Part shown: in pieces, positions 52,683 through 60,949 of the stretch | Layout of the letters: each line of letters begins with the position of its first letter | Numbering within the stretch: the first letter of the stretch is position 1 | Origin: Streptomyces sp. Ag109_O5-1 | GTDB lineage: Bacteria > Actinomycetota > Actinomycetes > Streptomycetales > Streptomycetaceae | Reading direction: 5' to 3' | NCBI RefSeq assembly: GCF_003814875.1 | Contig: NZ_RKQF01000001.1 | Location: 4,216,001 to 4,280,000, forward strand | Length of the DNA: 64,000 nt | Notes under the pieces: model-generated | Databases searched by the model: none | What the model was told of the DNA's origin: nothing | Seen by the model: the letters and a program-made list of their open reading frames with translations, nothing else | Made by a program: the position numbers and the translations under genes

Positions 52683-53453
52683 CTACTTGAGCGCGAGCAA
52701 CAGCGTGTCCGAGGGCGAGCACCACACCGCCCGGGCCTCCCCGAACCCCTTCTCCCGCAGTGTGTGCGCGTGCCACGCCGCCGAAGGCATGTCCCCGTCC
52801 GAGTGCTCGCCGTAGATCTCGAACCGGCGGGCCGTCGGCCCGGCCAGCACCGGGTCCTGAGCCGCCAGCTGCCACCACTCCGCCCAGTCCAGCGCGCCCG
52901 CCGCCTTGGCCTGATCCATATGGCGATGGCGCAGCGCCCGCTCCGCCGCATTGATCCGGGGCGTGCTGTCGTCGATCATGTGGTCCGCGTTCATGAAGAC
53001 ACCGCCGTCGCGGACGAGTCCCGCGACCTGACCGTAGAGGACCGCGAGGGGTTCGCTGTGCAGCCAGTGCAGGGCCGTGGCGGTCAGGACGGCGTCGTAC
53101 GAGTCGTACGGCAGCCCCGCCGCCCACCGCGGGTCCTTGAGGTCGGCGGTGACGAACGAGACCCGGTCGTCGCCCGCGAAGGTGCCCTCGGCGATGGCGA
53201 GCAGGGCCGGGTCGAGGTCGACGCCGGTGCTGACCGCGTCCGGGAAGCGGGCAAGCAGCCGGGCGGTGATGCTGCCGGTGCCGCACGCGAGGTCCAGGAC
53301 CCTCGGGGCCGTACCGACGAGCGCCTCGACCATGTCGAGCATGATCCGGAACCGTTCCTCGCGGTCCGGCATGTACCACTCCTGCTGCCGGTCCCAGCTC
53401 TCCTGCCAGGCAGCCCAGTCGGCACCGGCATCGGTCGTCGTAGCGTCCGCCAT
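52683..53453 (-). CDS. Class I SAM-dependent methyltransferase
   Basis: A 256-residue methyltransferase with motif I VLDLACGTGSITARLLARFP, an acidic VDLDPA, and later DAVLTATALHWLHSE and LVRDGGVFMNADHM. The start is ATG 53453 (MADATTT) with GGAGGGG upstream; the longer frame is spurious. The substrate is unknown. It is divergent from the CGNR gene. Confidence 0.9.
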   Translation of the reverse strand: MADATTTDAGADWAAWQESWDRQQEWYMPDREERFRIMLDMVEALVGTAPRVLDLACGTGSITARLLARFPDAVSTGVDLDPALLAIAEGTFAGDDRVSFVTADLKDPRWAAGLPYDSYDAVLTATALHWLHSEPLAVLYGQVAGLVRDGGVFMNADHMIDDSTPRINAAERALRHRHMDQAKAAGALDWAEWWQLAAQDPVLAGPTARRFEIYGEHSDGDMPSAAWHAHTLREKGFGEARAVWCSPSDTLLLALK

Positions 53454-53553
53454 GACACCCCTCCACACCGCTTGTCGCGTAATACCCTGGAAGCACGACC
53501 GGCTGTTACCCGACCGCACCACCGACCATAGAGCGCCCCGGTAAGGACTACAA

Positions 53554-54195
53554 GTGGAACTGGCCTATTACTCGGATTACGCCGTCCGTCTCGTCAACAG
53601 CGAGGAACCGGCCCGGGGCAAGGACTCCCTGACCTCGGTCGAGGCCGTCCGCAGCCTCTTCGGCGGCAACCATCAGGCCGCCCGGCGCGCCACCGAAGCC
53701 GACGTCACGCGCTTCCGCTCGGTACGGGCCCGGCTGCGCGCGGTCTTCGAGGCGGCCGACAAGGGCGAGGAGACCCTCGCGGTCGACCTGCTGAACTCAC
53801 TCCTCCTGGAGTTCCCGGTCAGCCCGCAGATCTCCGGCCACGACCACCGGGACGAGGACGGCCGCCCGCTGTGGCACATGCACCTGGCCGACCACCCCTC
53901 CAACGCCACCGCGGGCTACGCGGCGATCGCGGCGATGGGCCTGGCCTTCCACCTCACCGAGCACGGCGTCGACCGGCTCGGCCTGTGCGAGGCAGCACCG
54001 TGCCGCAACGCCTACCTCGACACATCCACCAACCGCTCCCGGCGCTACTGCTCGGACCGCTGCGCGACCCGCGCCAACGTGGCCGCCTACCGGGCCCGCA
54101 AACGCCTGGAGGCGGAGCGTCCCGAACGGTCCGACGACAGCACCGGCCGCGCCGCCGAGAGCGCCCAGCGCACCGTCGCCAGCGGCGAACGCTGA
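53554..54195 (+). CDS. CGNR zinc-finger transcription factor
   Basis: A 213-residue protein. The N-terminal ABATE-type domain (MELAYYSDYAVRLVNSEEPARG) is followed by the C-terminal CGNR zinc finger (CEAAPCRNAYLDTSTNRSRRYCSDRCATRANVAAYRARKR) whose cysteines bind zinc and whose basic end contacts DNA. Its GTG start is preceded by ggtaagga. Its last 109 bases overlap antisense the end of the sodX-like gene. Confidence 0.9.
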   Translation: MELAYYSDYAVRLVNSEEPARGKDSLTSVEAVRSLFGGNHQAARRATEADVTRFRSVRARLRAVFEAADKGEETLAVDLLNSLLLEFPVSPQISGHDHRDEDGRPLWHMHLADHPSNATAGYAAIAAMGLAFHLTEHGVDRLGLCEAAPCRNAYLDTSTNRSRRYCSDRCATRANVAAYRARKRLEAERPERSDDSTGRAAESAQRTVASGER

Positions 54196-54533
54196 CCGGC
54201 CCCGCGCGGCCGCCAGCGGAACAGGGCCCGCCCGAGGATCAGTTCCTCCGGCACGGTCCCGTAGTCCGTGCTGTCCCCGCCCGCGTACGCGTTGTCCCCG
54301 AGCACCCACCAGCCGCCCTCGCGCGGCTCCACGGCCCGCTTGACGACCAGCAGGTCCTGCTGGAACGGGTGACGCAGGACGACGACGTCACCGGCCCTCA
54401 CCCGGGCCCCGTACCGCACCAGGAGCTGATCCCCCTGGTACAGCGTGGGCACCATCGACGGGCCGGTCACCTCGGCCAGCCCGAAGGGCGCGGCGCCCCT
54501 CCCCCGCTCGGTCTCCTGCGACAGCTCCGGCAT
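54087..54533 (-). CDS. sodX: Nickel-type superoxide dismutase maturation protease
   Basis: A 148-residue S26-family peptidase. The catalytic Ser is in VTGPSMVPTL and the Lys in LLVVKRAVEP; GDNAYAGGDSTDYG is the conserved family end. It is expected to cut the 14-residue leader from SodN so that the nickel hook begins with His. GGGGAGG eight bases before the ATG at 54533 fixes the start; longer frames run into the sodN promoter. It is divergent from sodN and 145 bases away. Its last 36 codons lie antisense over the 3' end of the CGNR gene; the extended basic tail is longer than the catalytic core needs. Confidence 0.88.
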   Translation of the reverse strand: MPELSQETERGRGAAPFGLAEVTGPSMVPTLYQGDQLLVRYGARVRAGDVVVLRHPFQQDLLVVKRAVEPREGGWWVLGDNAYAGGDSTDYGTVPEELILGRALFRWRPRGAGQRSPLATVRWALSAARPVLSSDRSGRSASRRLRAR

Positions 54534-54678
54534 CCCCGGCACCTCCCCGGTCCGTTCCTCCACCAGTCTCAGTCTGACCCTGGACTTTTGTCCTAAGCCC
54601 ATGGGGGCACTCGCGAAATCACGCTTCCCAGGGAGTAATGTCCCACCTGAGAAGACGATCACGAGGAAGGAATGCTCC

Positions 54679-55074
54679 ATGCTTTCCCGCCTGTTTGCCC
54701 CCAAGGTCAAGGTCAGCGCGCACTGCGACCTGCCCTGCGGTGTGTACGACCCGGCCCAGGCCCGCATCGAGGCGGAGTCGGTGAAGGCCGTGCAGGAGAA
54801 GATGGCCGCCAACGACGACCCGCACTTCCAGGCGCGCGCCACCGTCATCAAGGAGCAGCGCGCCGAGCTCGCCAAGCACCACGTCTCGGTGCTCTGGAGC
54901 GACTACTTCAAGCCCCCGCACTTCGAGAAGTACCCCCAGCTGCACGTCCTGGTGAACGACACCCTGAAGGCCCTGTCCGCCGCCAAGGCGTCCACGGACC
55001 CGAAGACCGGCGAGAAGGCCCTGGAGCTCATCGCCGAGATCGACAAGATCTTCTGGGAGACCAAGAAGGCCTGA
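54679..55074 (+). CDS. sodN: Nickel superoxide dismutase
   Basis: A 131-residue cytoplasmic NiSOD precursor. The leader MLSRLFAPKVKVSA (14 residues) is followed by the nickel hook HCDLPCG, in which His1, Cys2 and Cys6 of the mature enzyme bind nickel. The rest is the four-helix bundle. It converts superoxide to oxygen and peroxide. In Streptomyces its expression follows nickel through Nur-controlled switching with sodF. GGAAGG precedes the ATG. Its last 19 bases are the left copy of the direct repeat that bounds the island. Confidence 0.97.
   Translation: MLSRLFAPKVKVSAHCDLPCGVYDPAQARIEAESVKAVQEKMAANDDPHFQARATVIKEQRAELAKHHVSVLWSDYFKPPHFEKYPQLHVLVNDTLKALSAAKASTDPKTGEKALELIAEIDKIFWETKKA
55056..55074 (+). 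repeat. Left attachment-site copy (attL-like) in the sodN 3' end
   Basis: GGAGACCAAGAAGGCCTGA, the last 18 coding bases plus stop context of sodN, is repeated exactly at 62862-62880. The flanks of the two copies differ on both sides. The copy here preserves the sodN reading frame. Confidence 0.85.
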
Positions 55075-55081
55075 TCCTCGA

Positions 55082-55640
55082 TCAGACCTTGTGCCCTGCG
55101 GTCACTTCGGTCGCAGTGCCTCCCTGTCCGCACCCGGCCCGCAGGCCGCCGAGAACGGCGTCCATGGCGGTCCGGGTGCGGTCTTCTTCGCCCGGCCACG
55201 GGTGGGCGTAGCTCCGCAGCGTGATGAGGGCGGAGGCGAAGAAGTGACGCAGGTCGTGGGTCACCATGTGCGGCAGCTCGACGGGCTTGGGGCCCTCGCG
55301 CTCGGCAGCCTCGATCTCCGTCGTGAAGAGCCGCTCCTTGGAGGGGAGGGCGGCGAGGTGCGTCAGGAGAACATCCGTGACGACCTCACAGACCGGCACG
55401 GTGCGCCGGGACTTGGCGGTCTTCGGCGGGCCGGTCTCCCCGGCTGGAGGCGATGACCTTGTGCTCGGCATCTGCGGTCATGAGGCGTACGAGGACGTCG
55501 TAGATGTTGCGCACGCTGCCGGGGCCGAGTTGCTCGGACAGGCTCTTGAACAGCACCAGCCGGAGCGCGTCGTCGGTGATGCGCGCGGCCGCCTCGCCGG
55601 CGATGAGCGACTCCTGATCACGTATGACATGCCACGTTTG
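55082..55640 (-). pseudogene. Tyrosine recombinase (integrase), C-terminal fragment, broken
   Basis: Only the C-terminal half survives. One frame carries ITDDALRLVLFKSLSEQLGPGSVRNIYDVLVRLMTADAEHKVIASS; the family continues in another frame with TAKSRRTVPVCEVVTDVLLTHLAAL, so a frameshift lies near 55435-55455. HDLRHFFASALI holds the conserved His and Arg, but the following GHxS segment is deleted and the reading jumps to SYAHPWPGEEDRTRTAMDAVLG, which contains the catalytic-Tyr region. The N-terminal half is absent. It cannot be active. Its 3' end lies seven bases from the left repeat. Confidence 0.85.
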
Positions 55641-55860
55641 ACGTAATGGGCACTTCGGGCTGGTCCGCTGCGTCACCCTGGAAGGGTTGATCACGGTCGT
55701 GTCAGGAGCCCTGTGTACGGATCACGTGAGAGGGCCGAGCGGATCGGCTATGACCGCCGGATGGTCCCGAGCGTGTCCGGGCGGGCGCCGCATCTGCGGT
55801 ACGAGTCCGGCAGGGACATGGGGACCGGGACTTTGAGGACACCGGCGCAAGGCCGCGGCC

Positions 55861-57102
55861 ATGGCACAAGGTGAGCGGCGACCGGACAGCGGCATGACGG
55901 ACCGTTCCGAAGGGTTCGGTGAGCGGCTGCTGGGGGTGCTGCTGGACCGGGCACACGAGATGCCGCCGCAGCTGATCGCCCCGCTGATCGCGGAAGAGGT
56001 TGCCAGGGTCGGTGGCCGCGACGTCTCGATCCTGCTGCAGGACTACGGCCAGTTGGTGCTGGTGCCGCTGCCGGGTCGGCGGCTGACGGTCGGCGAGCCC
56101 GAGCCGATCGGTGACTCTCCCGCCGGCACCGCCTTCCTGCAGGCGACCACTGTCGAGGTGCCGCGGCCCGACGGCGTCCGGATGTACCTACCGCTGCTGG
56201 ACGGCAGCGACCAGGTGGGAGTGATGGGCCTCACCCTGGACAGCGTCGATGACGACGACCGGCGACTACTGCGCAGGCTCGCCGGTCTGGTCGCCGACAT
56301 GCTGGTCACCAAGCACAGCTACACCGACCAGTTCTTCCTCGCCCGGCGCCGCGAACCGATGAGCGTGGCCGCGGAGATCCAGTGGTCCCTGCTGCCGCCG
56401 CTGGCGATGTCCGTCCCGCAGGCAGCGGTGGCCGGAATCCTGGAGCCCGCCTACAGCGTCGCGGGCGACAGCTTCGACTACGCCCTCAACGAGGACATCC
56501 TGCACGTGGCCATGGTCGATGCGATGGGGCACGGTCTGGACGCCGCCACGATGGCGACCGTCGCCGTCGGGGCCTACCGGCACGCCAGACGGGCCGACAT
56601 CGGCCTGTCCGAGATCTATGCGTTCATGGACCGGGCCATCGCGGAGCAGTTCGGGCCCGACCACTTCGTCACCGCGCAGATGATGCGTCTGAACGTCGCA
56701 ACGGGCCACCTGCAGTGGGTCAACGCGGGCCACCCCGCACCGCTGCTGATCCGCGACCACCAGGTCGTCCGGCAACTGACCGGCCCGACCACCTTGCCGG
56801 TCGGCTTCGGCGGTGAAGAGCCCCGGATCAGCGAGCAGATGCTCCAGCGCGGCGACCGGGTGCTGTGCTTCACCGACGGCCTGATCGAGGAACACGAAGC
56901 CGGTGAAGAGCAGTTCGGCGAGGAGCAACTCATCCACTGGGTCAACCGCGTCGAACACACGGAGAAGGGAGTACGCGCGGTGGTGCGCGCACTCTCCCAC
57001 GCTCTGAAGCAGCAACGGGGCGGCCGCACCAGCGACGACGCGACCCTCTTCCTGATCGAATGGCGCGGGGGCGCCGCCGACCACCTCGCCCTCCTGGAGT
57101 GA
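55861..57102 (+). CDS. GAF-like/SpoIIE-type PP2C phosphatase
   Basis: A 413-residue protein. Residues 1-165 form a GAF-like sensor (VSILLQDYGQLVLVPLPG, VRMYLPLLDGSDQVGVMGLTLDS). The C-terminal SpoIIE/RsbU phosphatase follows, with AEIQWSLLPPLA, SVAGDSFDYALN, MVDAMGHGLDAATMAT, WVNAGHPAPLLIRD, CFTDGLIEEH and TSDDATLFLIEW; the Asp and Gly residues are metal ligands. Such enzymes dephosphorylate anti-anti-sigma factors in stress pathways. ATG 55861 or ATG 55894 could be the start; ribosome binding signals are weak for both. It opens the island cargo. Confidence 0.9.
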   Translation: MAQGERRPDSGMTDRSEGFGERLLGVLLDRAHEMPPQLIAPLIAEEVARVGGRDVSILLQDYGQLVLVPLPGRRLTVGEPEPIGDSPAGTAFLQATTVEVPRPDGVRMYLPLLDGSDQVGVMGLTLDSVDDDDRRLLRRLAGLVADMLVTKHSYTDQFFLARRREPMSVAAEIQWSLLPPLAMSVPQAAVAGILEPAYSVAGDSFDYALNEDILHVAMVDAMGHGLDAATMATVAVGAYRHARRADIGLSEIYAFMDRAIAEQFGPDHFVTAQMMRLNVATGHLQWVNAGHPAPLLIRDHQVVRQLTGPTTLPVGFGGEEPRISEQMLQRGDRVLCFTDGLIEEHEAGEEQFGEEQLIHWVNRVEHTEKGVRAVVRALSHALKQQRGGRTSDDATLFLIEWRGGAADHLALLE

Positions 57103-57116
57103 GTTCCTTGGGGGGT

Positions 57117-57284
57117 TCACTTCTCCGTACGGTGCCACGGCCATGGCCGCCACCGCCGGGGGCGGCCATGGCCGAAGGTCAAGGTCGCCATGCGGTCATC
57201 GTGGCTCGCGGTGAACAGCTGGATCACGATCACGCCCAAGGCGATCATCGCGAGGAGCACGCCCACCGTCGCGACGATGTCCAT
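57117..57284 (-). CDS. Small single-span membrane protein, copy 1
   Basis: A 55-residue protein missed by size filters. One transmembrane helix (VGVLLAMIALGVIVIQLF) is followed by a basic tail (SHDDRM, then HGRPRRWRPWPWHR). GAGAGG lies before the ATG, within the end of the DUF5994 gene upstream. A clear paralogue, also directly after a DUF5994 gene, is at 60733-60942. No function is known. Confidence 0.72.
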   Translation of the reverse strand: MDIVATVGVLLAMIALGVIVIQLFTASHDDRMATLTFGHGRPRRWRPWPWHRTEK

Positions 57285-57289
57285 GCCTC

Positions 57290-57895
57290 TCACACTCCTT
57301 CTGCCGGGGTCGGCACGGGGCCGACGACCGTTCTGTCAGAAGTACGTGAGGCAGGGTGGCGGGCGTCATGGCCGCCTTCGGAGTCCCAGACCGCCTCCCG
57401 GAACGAGTCCGAGTCGGCCGCTGCCTCCGCCGCGGCCCGGAAGCGTTCGGCCTCATGGATCAGGCCGGTCGCCGTGAGGCTCCGCGCCGGGTCGGTGGCC
57501 GTGGCCATCAGCCGGGCCGCGGTGGCCGGCGCTGTCTCCGGTGGGATCACCAGCAGGTCCCAGCGGCCGACGGTGTAGGAGAGCAGCAGCAACTTGTGCG
57601 GGTCTTGCTCGGCCTCGAACCAGCCGACGTGCACCACGTGCCCGTGGGCGGGCACCCTTCGCGGGATGACCGGCCAGAACGTGGGGTTCACCGTCACCTG
57701 GGTGATCCGCCCCCACAGCGGGTCGAGGACCTCGATGAGCGCCGGAAGCTCCGCCGTCAGGTCGCGGGAACGGGGCCACCAGGCACCGTCGATCAGGGCC
57801 GGAGCGGTGCCGGCGGGTGCCAGCACGAGTCGGGGCGGCGACGAGGAAGGGGTCCGCTCCTCGACCGCGGGCGTCAACAGAATGGTCGCGGTCAT
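57290..57895 (-). CDS. DUF5994 family protein, copy 1
   Basis: A 201-residue cytoplasmic protein. The conserved core reads LVLAPAG, IDGAWWPRSRDLTAELPALIEVLDPLWGRITQVTVNPTFWPVIPRRV, VHVGWFEAEQDPHKLLLLSY and DLLVIPPETAPATAARLM, the pattern of DUF5994. Function is unknown. Two more copies lie in the island. The C-terminal 40 residues are low-complexity. It is followed immediately by a small membrane protein gene and is convergent with the phosphatase gene. Confidence 0.8.
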   Translation of the reverse strand: MTATILLTPAVEERTPSSSPPRLVLAPAGTAPALIDGAWWPRSRDLTAELPALIEVLDPLWGRITQVTVNPTFWPVIPRRVPAHGHVVHVGWFEAEQDPHKLLLLSYTVGRWDLLVIPPETAPATAARLMATATDPARSLTATGLIHEAERFRAAAEAAADSDSFREAVWDSEGGHDARHPASRTSDRTVVGPVPTPAEGV

Positions 57896-57995
57896 GATGC
57901 GGACCCAACCCCGGGCCGGTCACGGCCGACCCGGTTGTCGTGAATCGCCGAGAACGACGTCAGCGTGGAAGCCGGTGTACGAGATGCTCTCGGTA

Positions 57996-58205
57996 ATCAC
58001 CAGGGTACTCCTCGTCGAGGTCCGGCGGACTGACAACGTGAGCGTGGATGTGTCGGCGGTCGCCCACTTCCGGGTCGTCGACGCCGTGAAGTCGGTCGTC
58101 GCCGTCGAGAACGTCGATGCGGCGATCAACCGGACCGCCCAGACCACCCTGCGGAAGGTCGTCGGCCGGCACACGCTCGACGAGACGCTGTCGGAGACGG
58201 ACCAC
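57996..58205 (+). pseudogene. Slipin/stomatin-like (SPFH) gene fragment
   Basis: The translation (VLLVEVRRTDNVSVDVSAVAHFRVVDAVKSVV, TTLRKVVGRHTLDETLSETD) is the middle of a slipin. The N-terminal membrane hairpin and C-terminal coiled coil are missing, and no start or stop fits. It is a relic, probably left by deletion. The rest of 57896-58340 shows no other gene. Confidence 0.78.
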
Positions 58206-58340
58206 CATCACCGCGTACCGCGGTGGTCGTGCGAGCGAGCGATCCGTGCCACCAGGGCTGACTCGTGGCGGACGTCTGTCGCGCGCGCCCCTGGGGCATC
58301 GGCCGATGATGGGAGTACGGCCGAACACGCGGAGCTGATC

Positions 58341-59609
58341 ATGACGGGTTGGCGGGTCAGGGACTACACCCAGGACGATCTCGAAGCCCTGATCCGAGTC
58401 GACATGGAGAGCGGCACGACCGAGGAGCCGCCGCTCTTCCCGCTCTCGGACGCCGTGACGGCTCTCCAGGCCGGCCACCCCGCTGTGGTGGCCACGGCAG
58501 ACGACGCGCTGATCGGCGCCACGGTGAGCAGGGTGGAGGGCGAACAGGCATGGATCCTGCGCATCTGCATGGCGTCCGGCTGGCGGCAGCGCGGGCTGGG
58601 CAGTGCCCTGATCACCGCCCTTGAGCAACGGCTCTTCGCCGCCGGCGTCCGGGCGGTGCACGCCGTCCTGCCCGAGGGTGAGACCGGTGCCGCCGCTCTG
58701 CGCAACTGCGACTTCGGCGCCCGCCCCGGGCTGGTCTTCTTCGAGAAGCGCGGGCCGGTGACTCCGCAGTCGGCCGGCACGCTGTCCTCGCTCGGAGCGG
58801 AGCTGCCGCCGGGGGGACTGTGGCAGAAGGTCGCGGGCATGCAACGGGAGAAGCAGCTCATCGAGCGGCGCCTGGTCCTGCCGCTGGCCCATCCCGAACT
58901 GGCCGCCCAGCACGGAGTGGAACTGCCGCGGGCGGTGATGCTGTTCGGCCCGCCCGGGACCGGCAAGAGCACGTTCGCGCACGCGATCGCCAGCCGCCTG
59001 GGATGGCCCTTCCTCGAACTGTTCCCCGCCCGTCTGGCCGCCGAGTACGGCCTGGCGACCGGGCTGAACCGGCGCTTCGACGAGATCGCCCGGCTCGACC
59101 ACGTCCTGGTCTTCATCGACGAGGTCGAGGAGATCGCCGGCGAACGCGGCGGCGCGGACGCGACCGCTGTCGGCGTCGTCAACGAACTGCTCAAGGCGAT
59201 CGTCCGGTTCCGAAGCCAGGACGGACGGCTGCTCGTCTGCGCCACGAACAACGTGACCACGCTGGACTCCGCGTTCCTGCGGCACGGTCGCTTCGACTAC
59301 GTGCTGCCGATCGGCCCTCCCGACCACACCGCCAGGACCGCGCTGTGGGAGAGCTACCTGGCCCGGGCGGGCGCACGGGCCGACAGCGCGGTACTGGCGT
59401 CCGCCAGCGAGGGATTCACCCCCGCCGACATCGCCCACGCGGCGCGAACCGTCTCCCAGGCCCAGTTCGAGCGCACCTTCGACACCGGAACCCGGACCGC
59501 GCCCACCACGGACGACTACCTGGACACGGTCAGTGACACCAAGCCCACGGTCAGCGCCGCCATGGCCCAGGAATTCGCACAGCAGACGGAGAAGTTCGCC
59601 CGCATCTAG
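58341..59609 (+). CDS. GNAT acetyltransferase-AAA+ ATPase fusion
   Basis: A 422-residue fusion. Residues 1-135 form a GNAT domain (WRVRDYTQDDLEALIRVDM, WILRICMASGWRQRGLGSALITAL, the last being the acetyl-CoA binding loop). A short linker leads to a FtsH/CDC48-like AAA+ domain with Walker A LFGPPGTGKSTFAHA (about 203), Walker B VLVFIDEVEEIAGERGG (about 256), sensor CATNNVTTLDSAFLRHGRFDYVLPIGPP and lid. The ATPase is of the 26S-like type rather than MoxR. The fusion suggests ATP-dependent handling of acetylated or acetyl-CoA-linked substrates, but I know no function. ATG 58341 has cggag upstream. Confidence 0.85.
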   Translation: MTGWRVRDYTQDDLEALIRVDMESGTTEEPPLFPLSDAVTALQAGHPAVVATADDALIGATVSRVEGEQAWILRICMASGWRQRGLGSALITALEQRLFAAGVRAVHAVLPEGETGAAALRNCDFGARPGLVFFEKRGPVTPQSAGTLSSLGAELPPGGLWQKVAGMQREKQLIERRLVLPLAHPELAAQHGVELPRAVMLFGPPGTGKSTFAHAIASRLGWPFLELFPARLAAEYGLATGLNRRFDEIARLDHVLVFIDEVEEIAGERGGADATAVGVVNELLKAIVRFRSQDGRLLVCATNNVTTLDSAFLRHGRFDYVLPIGPPDHTARTALWESYLARAGARADSAVLASASEGFTPADIAHAARTVSQAQFERTFDTGTRTAPTTDDYLDTVSDTKPTVSAAMAQEFAQQTEKFARI

Positions 59610-59646
59610 CGTCCAGGCCGATGGGGGTCGATCTGCGACGGACGTG

Positions 59647-60132
59647 TCAGGTCGGCATAGGAGGCGTGTCGCTGCCCGTATCGATGAGGATCTGTGTGGC
59701 CTCGGTGACGTTGTCGGCCCGTACTGCCCTGGCCATCGCGGCGCGTGCCGCGTCGGGCGACGTGTCCGGAGGGATCAGCATCAGGGAGAAATGGTCCCGG
59801 TCGCCCCGGGTGATGAGGACGGTGTCGTCACCGACCGGGAAGGAATCGATGTGGACGACCCGGCCGTCGGCCATCACCCGGGTCGGCAGTCCGTCCCAGG
59901 CGCTGCCGTCCAGACCGACGTGGGTGACAGGCCCGAGGTGCTCGGTCAACGCGGAGATCAGCGAGGGGAGTTCGGCACCGATGTCCCGGGACCGGGGCCA
60001 CCATGCACCGTCCAGGATTCCCTCGCGTGAGTGCGTCGTCTCCAGCCGCAGCAGCACCGTGCCGGGTTTCACCGACCGGTGGACGGCGTCCGGCAGGAGC
60101 CTGGGGAGGTCGGGGGTGTCTGAGTCGGCCAT
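59647..60132 (-). CDS. DUF5994 family protein, copy 2
   Basis: A 161-residue relative of the DUF5994 proteins, with ILDGAWWPRSRDIGAELPSLISAL, MADGRVVHIDSFPVG and FSLMLIPPDTSPDAARAAM. It has lost the FWPVIPRR segment in favour of WDGLPTRV. Unlike the other two copies it has no small membrane protein downstream. It is convergent with the GNAT-AAA gene. Confidence 0.78.
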   Translation of the reverse strand: MADSDTPDLPRLLPDAVHRSVKPGTVLLRLETTHSREGILDGAWWPRSRDIGAELPSLISALTEHLGPVTHVGLDGSAWDGLPTRVMADGRVVHIDSFPVGDDTVLITRGDRDHFSLMLIPPDTSPDAARAAMARAVRADNVTEATQILIDTGSDTPPMPT

Positions 60133-60266
60133 GGTGTCCGTCCGTCCGCAGAGAGCAGTGCGACCGCAGAGCGTGCGACCGCGATTCGCCCCTGTTGCCT
60201 CACCGTACTCCGCCCGACGCTCGCGCGAGCGCTCCGCCGCAGGGCGCGGTTACGGAAACAGGCAAC

Positions 60267-60292
60267 GGCTCCGGCGTATACCCGCCGGAGCC
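60267..60292. terminator. Hairpin between the winged-helix and DUF5994 genes
   Basis: Perfect 10-bp arms (60267-60276, ggctccggcg, and 60283-60292) with a six-base loop in the gap 60133-60416. It probably ends the winged-helix transcript on the minus strand. A relatively AT-rich patch at 60330-60365 could hold the copy 2 promoter. Confidence 0.7.
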
Positions 60293-60416
60293 GCCCTTCC
60301 AGGTCATTGCACGTGAGCGTGCGCCGACCTGATTCCTACATTACGCCAAAGGGATTAATCCGGCATGAACCATCCTTGCGAAGGTTCACTCCGGTCCGAG
60401 AAGGCGACGCGGCGAC

Positions 60417-60689
60417 TCAGCCACGCCCTTCCTCATCTGTCTCCATCTGCCGGATCCCCTGGTGCGTCAGCGTGATCATCGCGGGCGTGTTGCCCCTCCC
60501 CCAGTCCACGACGACCCAGCCTTCGCCCGCCAGATACGTACAGGCAGCGGCCATGTCCTGCTCGGGGATGCCGAGGTCGGTACGGAGCTTCGCCCCATCG
60601 ACACCCAGGAGGCGATTGCCTTCGGCGGCTTGGTACAGAGCCTGCATGATCCTCTCGCGGTACGTCTTCCGGTCTCGCAATATCGCCAT
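60417..60689 (-). CDS. Small winged-helix-like protein
   Basis: A 90-residue protein with the order of a winged helix (RERIMQALYQAAEGNRLLGV, KLRTDLGIPEQDMAAACTYLAGEGWVVVDWG, PAMITLTHQGIRQMETDEEGRG). The helix-turn-helix lies at about residues 35-58. It may bind DNA, though small proteins of this type also act as adaptors. AAGAAGG six bases before the ATG supports the start. It is 43 bases downstream of the small membrane protein gene and is probably in the same operon. Confidence 0.72.
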   Translation of the reverse strand: MAILRDRKTYRERIMQALYQAAEGNRLLGVDGAKLRTDLGIPEQDMAAACTYLAGEGWVVVDWGRGNTPAMITLTHQGIRQMETDEEGRG

Positions 60690-60732
60690 GACGTGCCTTC
60701 TTCCACCTCCCCTGGTCGGGCCCGAGTCGATG

Positions 60733-60942
60733 TCATCCGCGGTCGCTGTCGCCGTTGGGCGTGTCGGCGGTCCCGTCCGCAGCCCGTCGGCGATGCCTCC
60801 GGAGCCGGCGACCGATCCCCGGCAGGGCATCGCTGTAATGGAAGGCAGCGATCCGTTCGCTGTGCTGTGCGTTGAGCCGGTGGATGAGAACGACTCCGAG
60901 GGCGATCACGACGAGCAACACCGCCACGGCGATGAGAGTCAT
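60733..60942 (-). CDS. Small single-span membrane protein, copy 2
   Basis: A 69-residue protein with one transmembrane helix (LIAVAVLLVVIALGVVLIHRL) and a basic, then acidic tail (RRLRRHRRRAADGTADTPNG). It is paralogous to the 55-residue protein at 57.1 kb: both place VxLxxxIALGVxxI at the same site. ATG 60942 is eight bases beyond the DUF5994 stop, with ggagg and gagagg upstream. Confidence 0.72.
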   Translation of the reverse strand: MTLIAVAVLLVVIALGVVLIHRLNAQHSERIAAFHYSDALPGIGRRLRRHRRRAADGTADTPNGDSDRG

Positions 60943-60949
60943 GGTCCTC

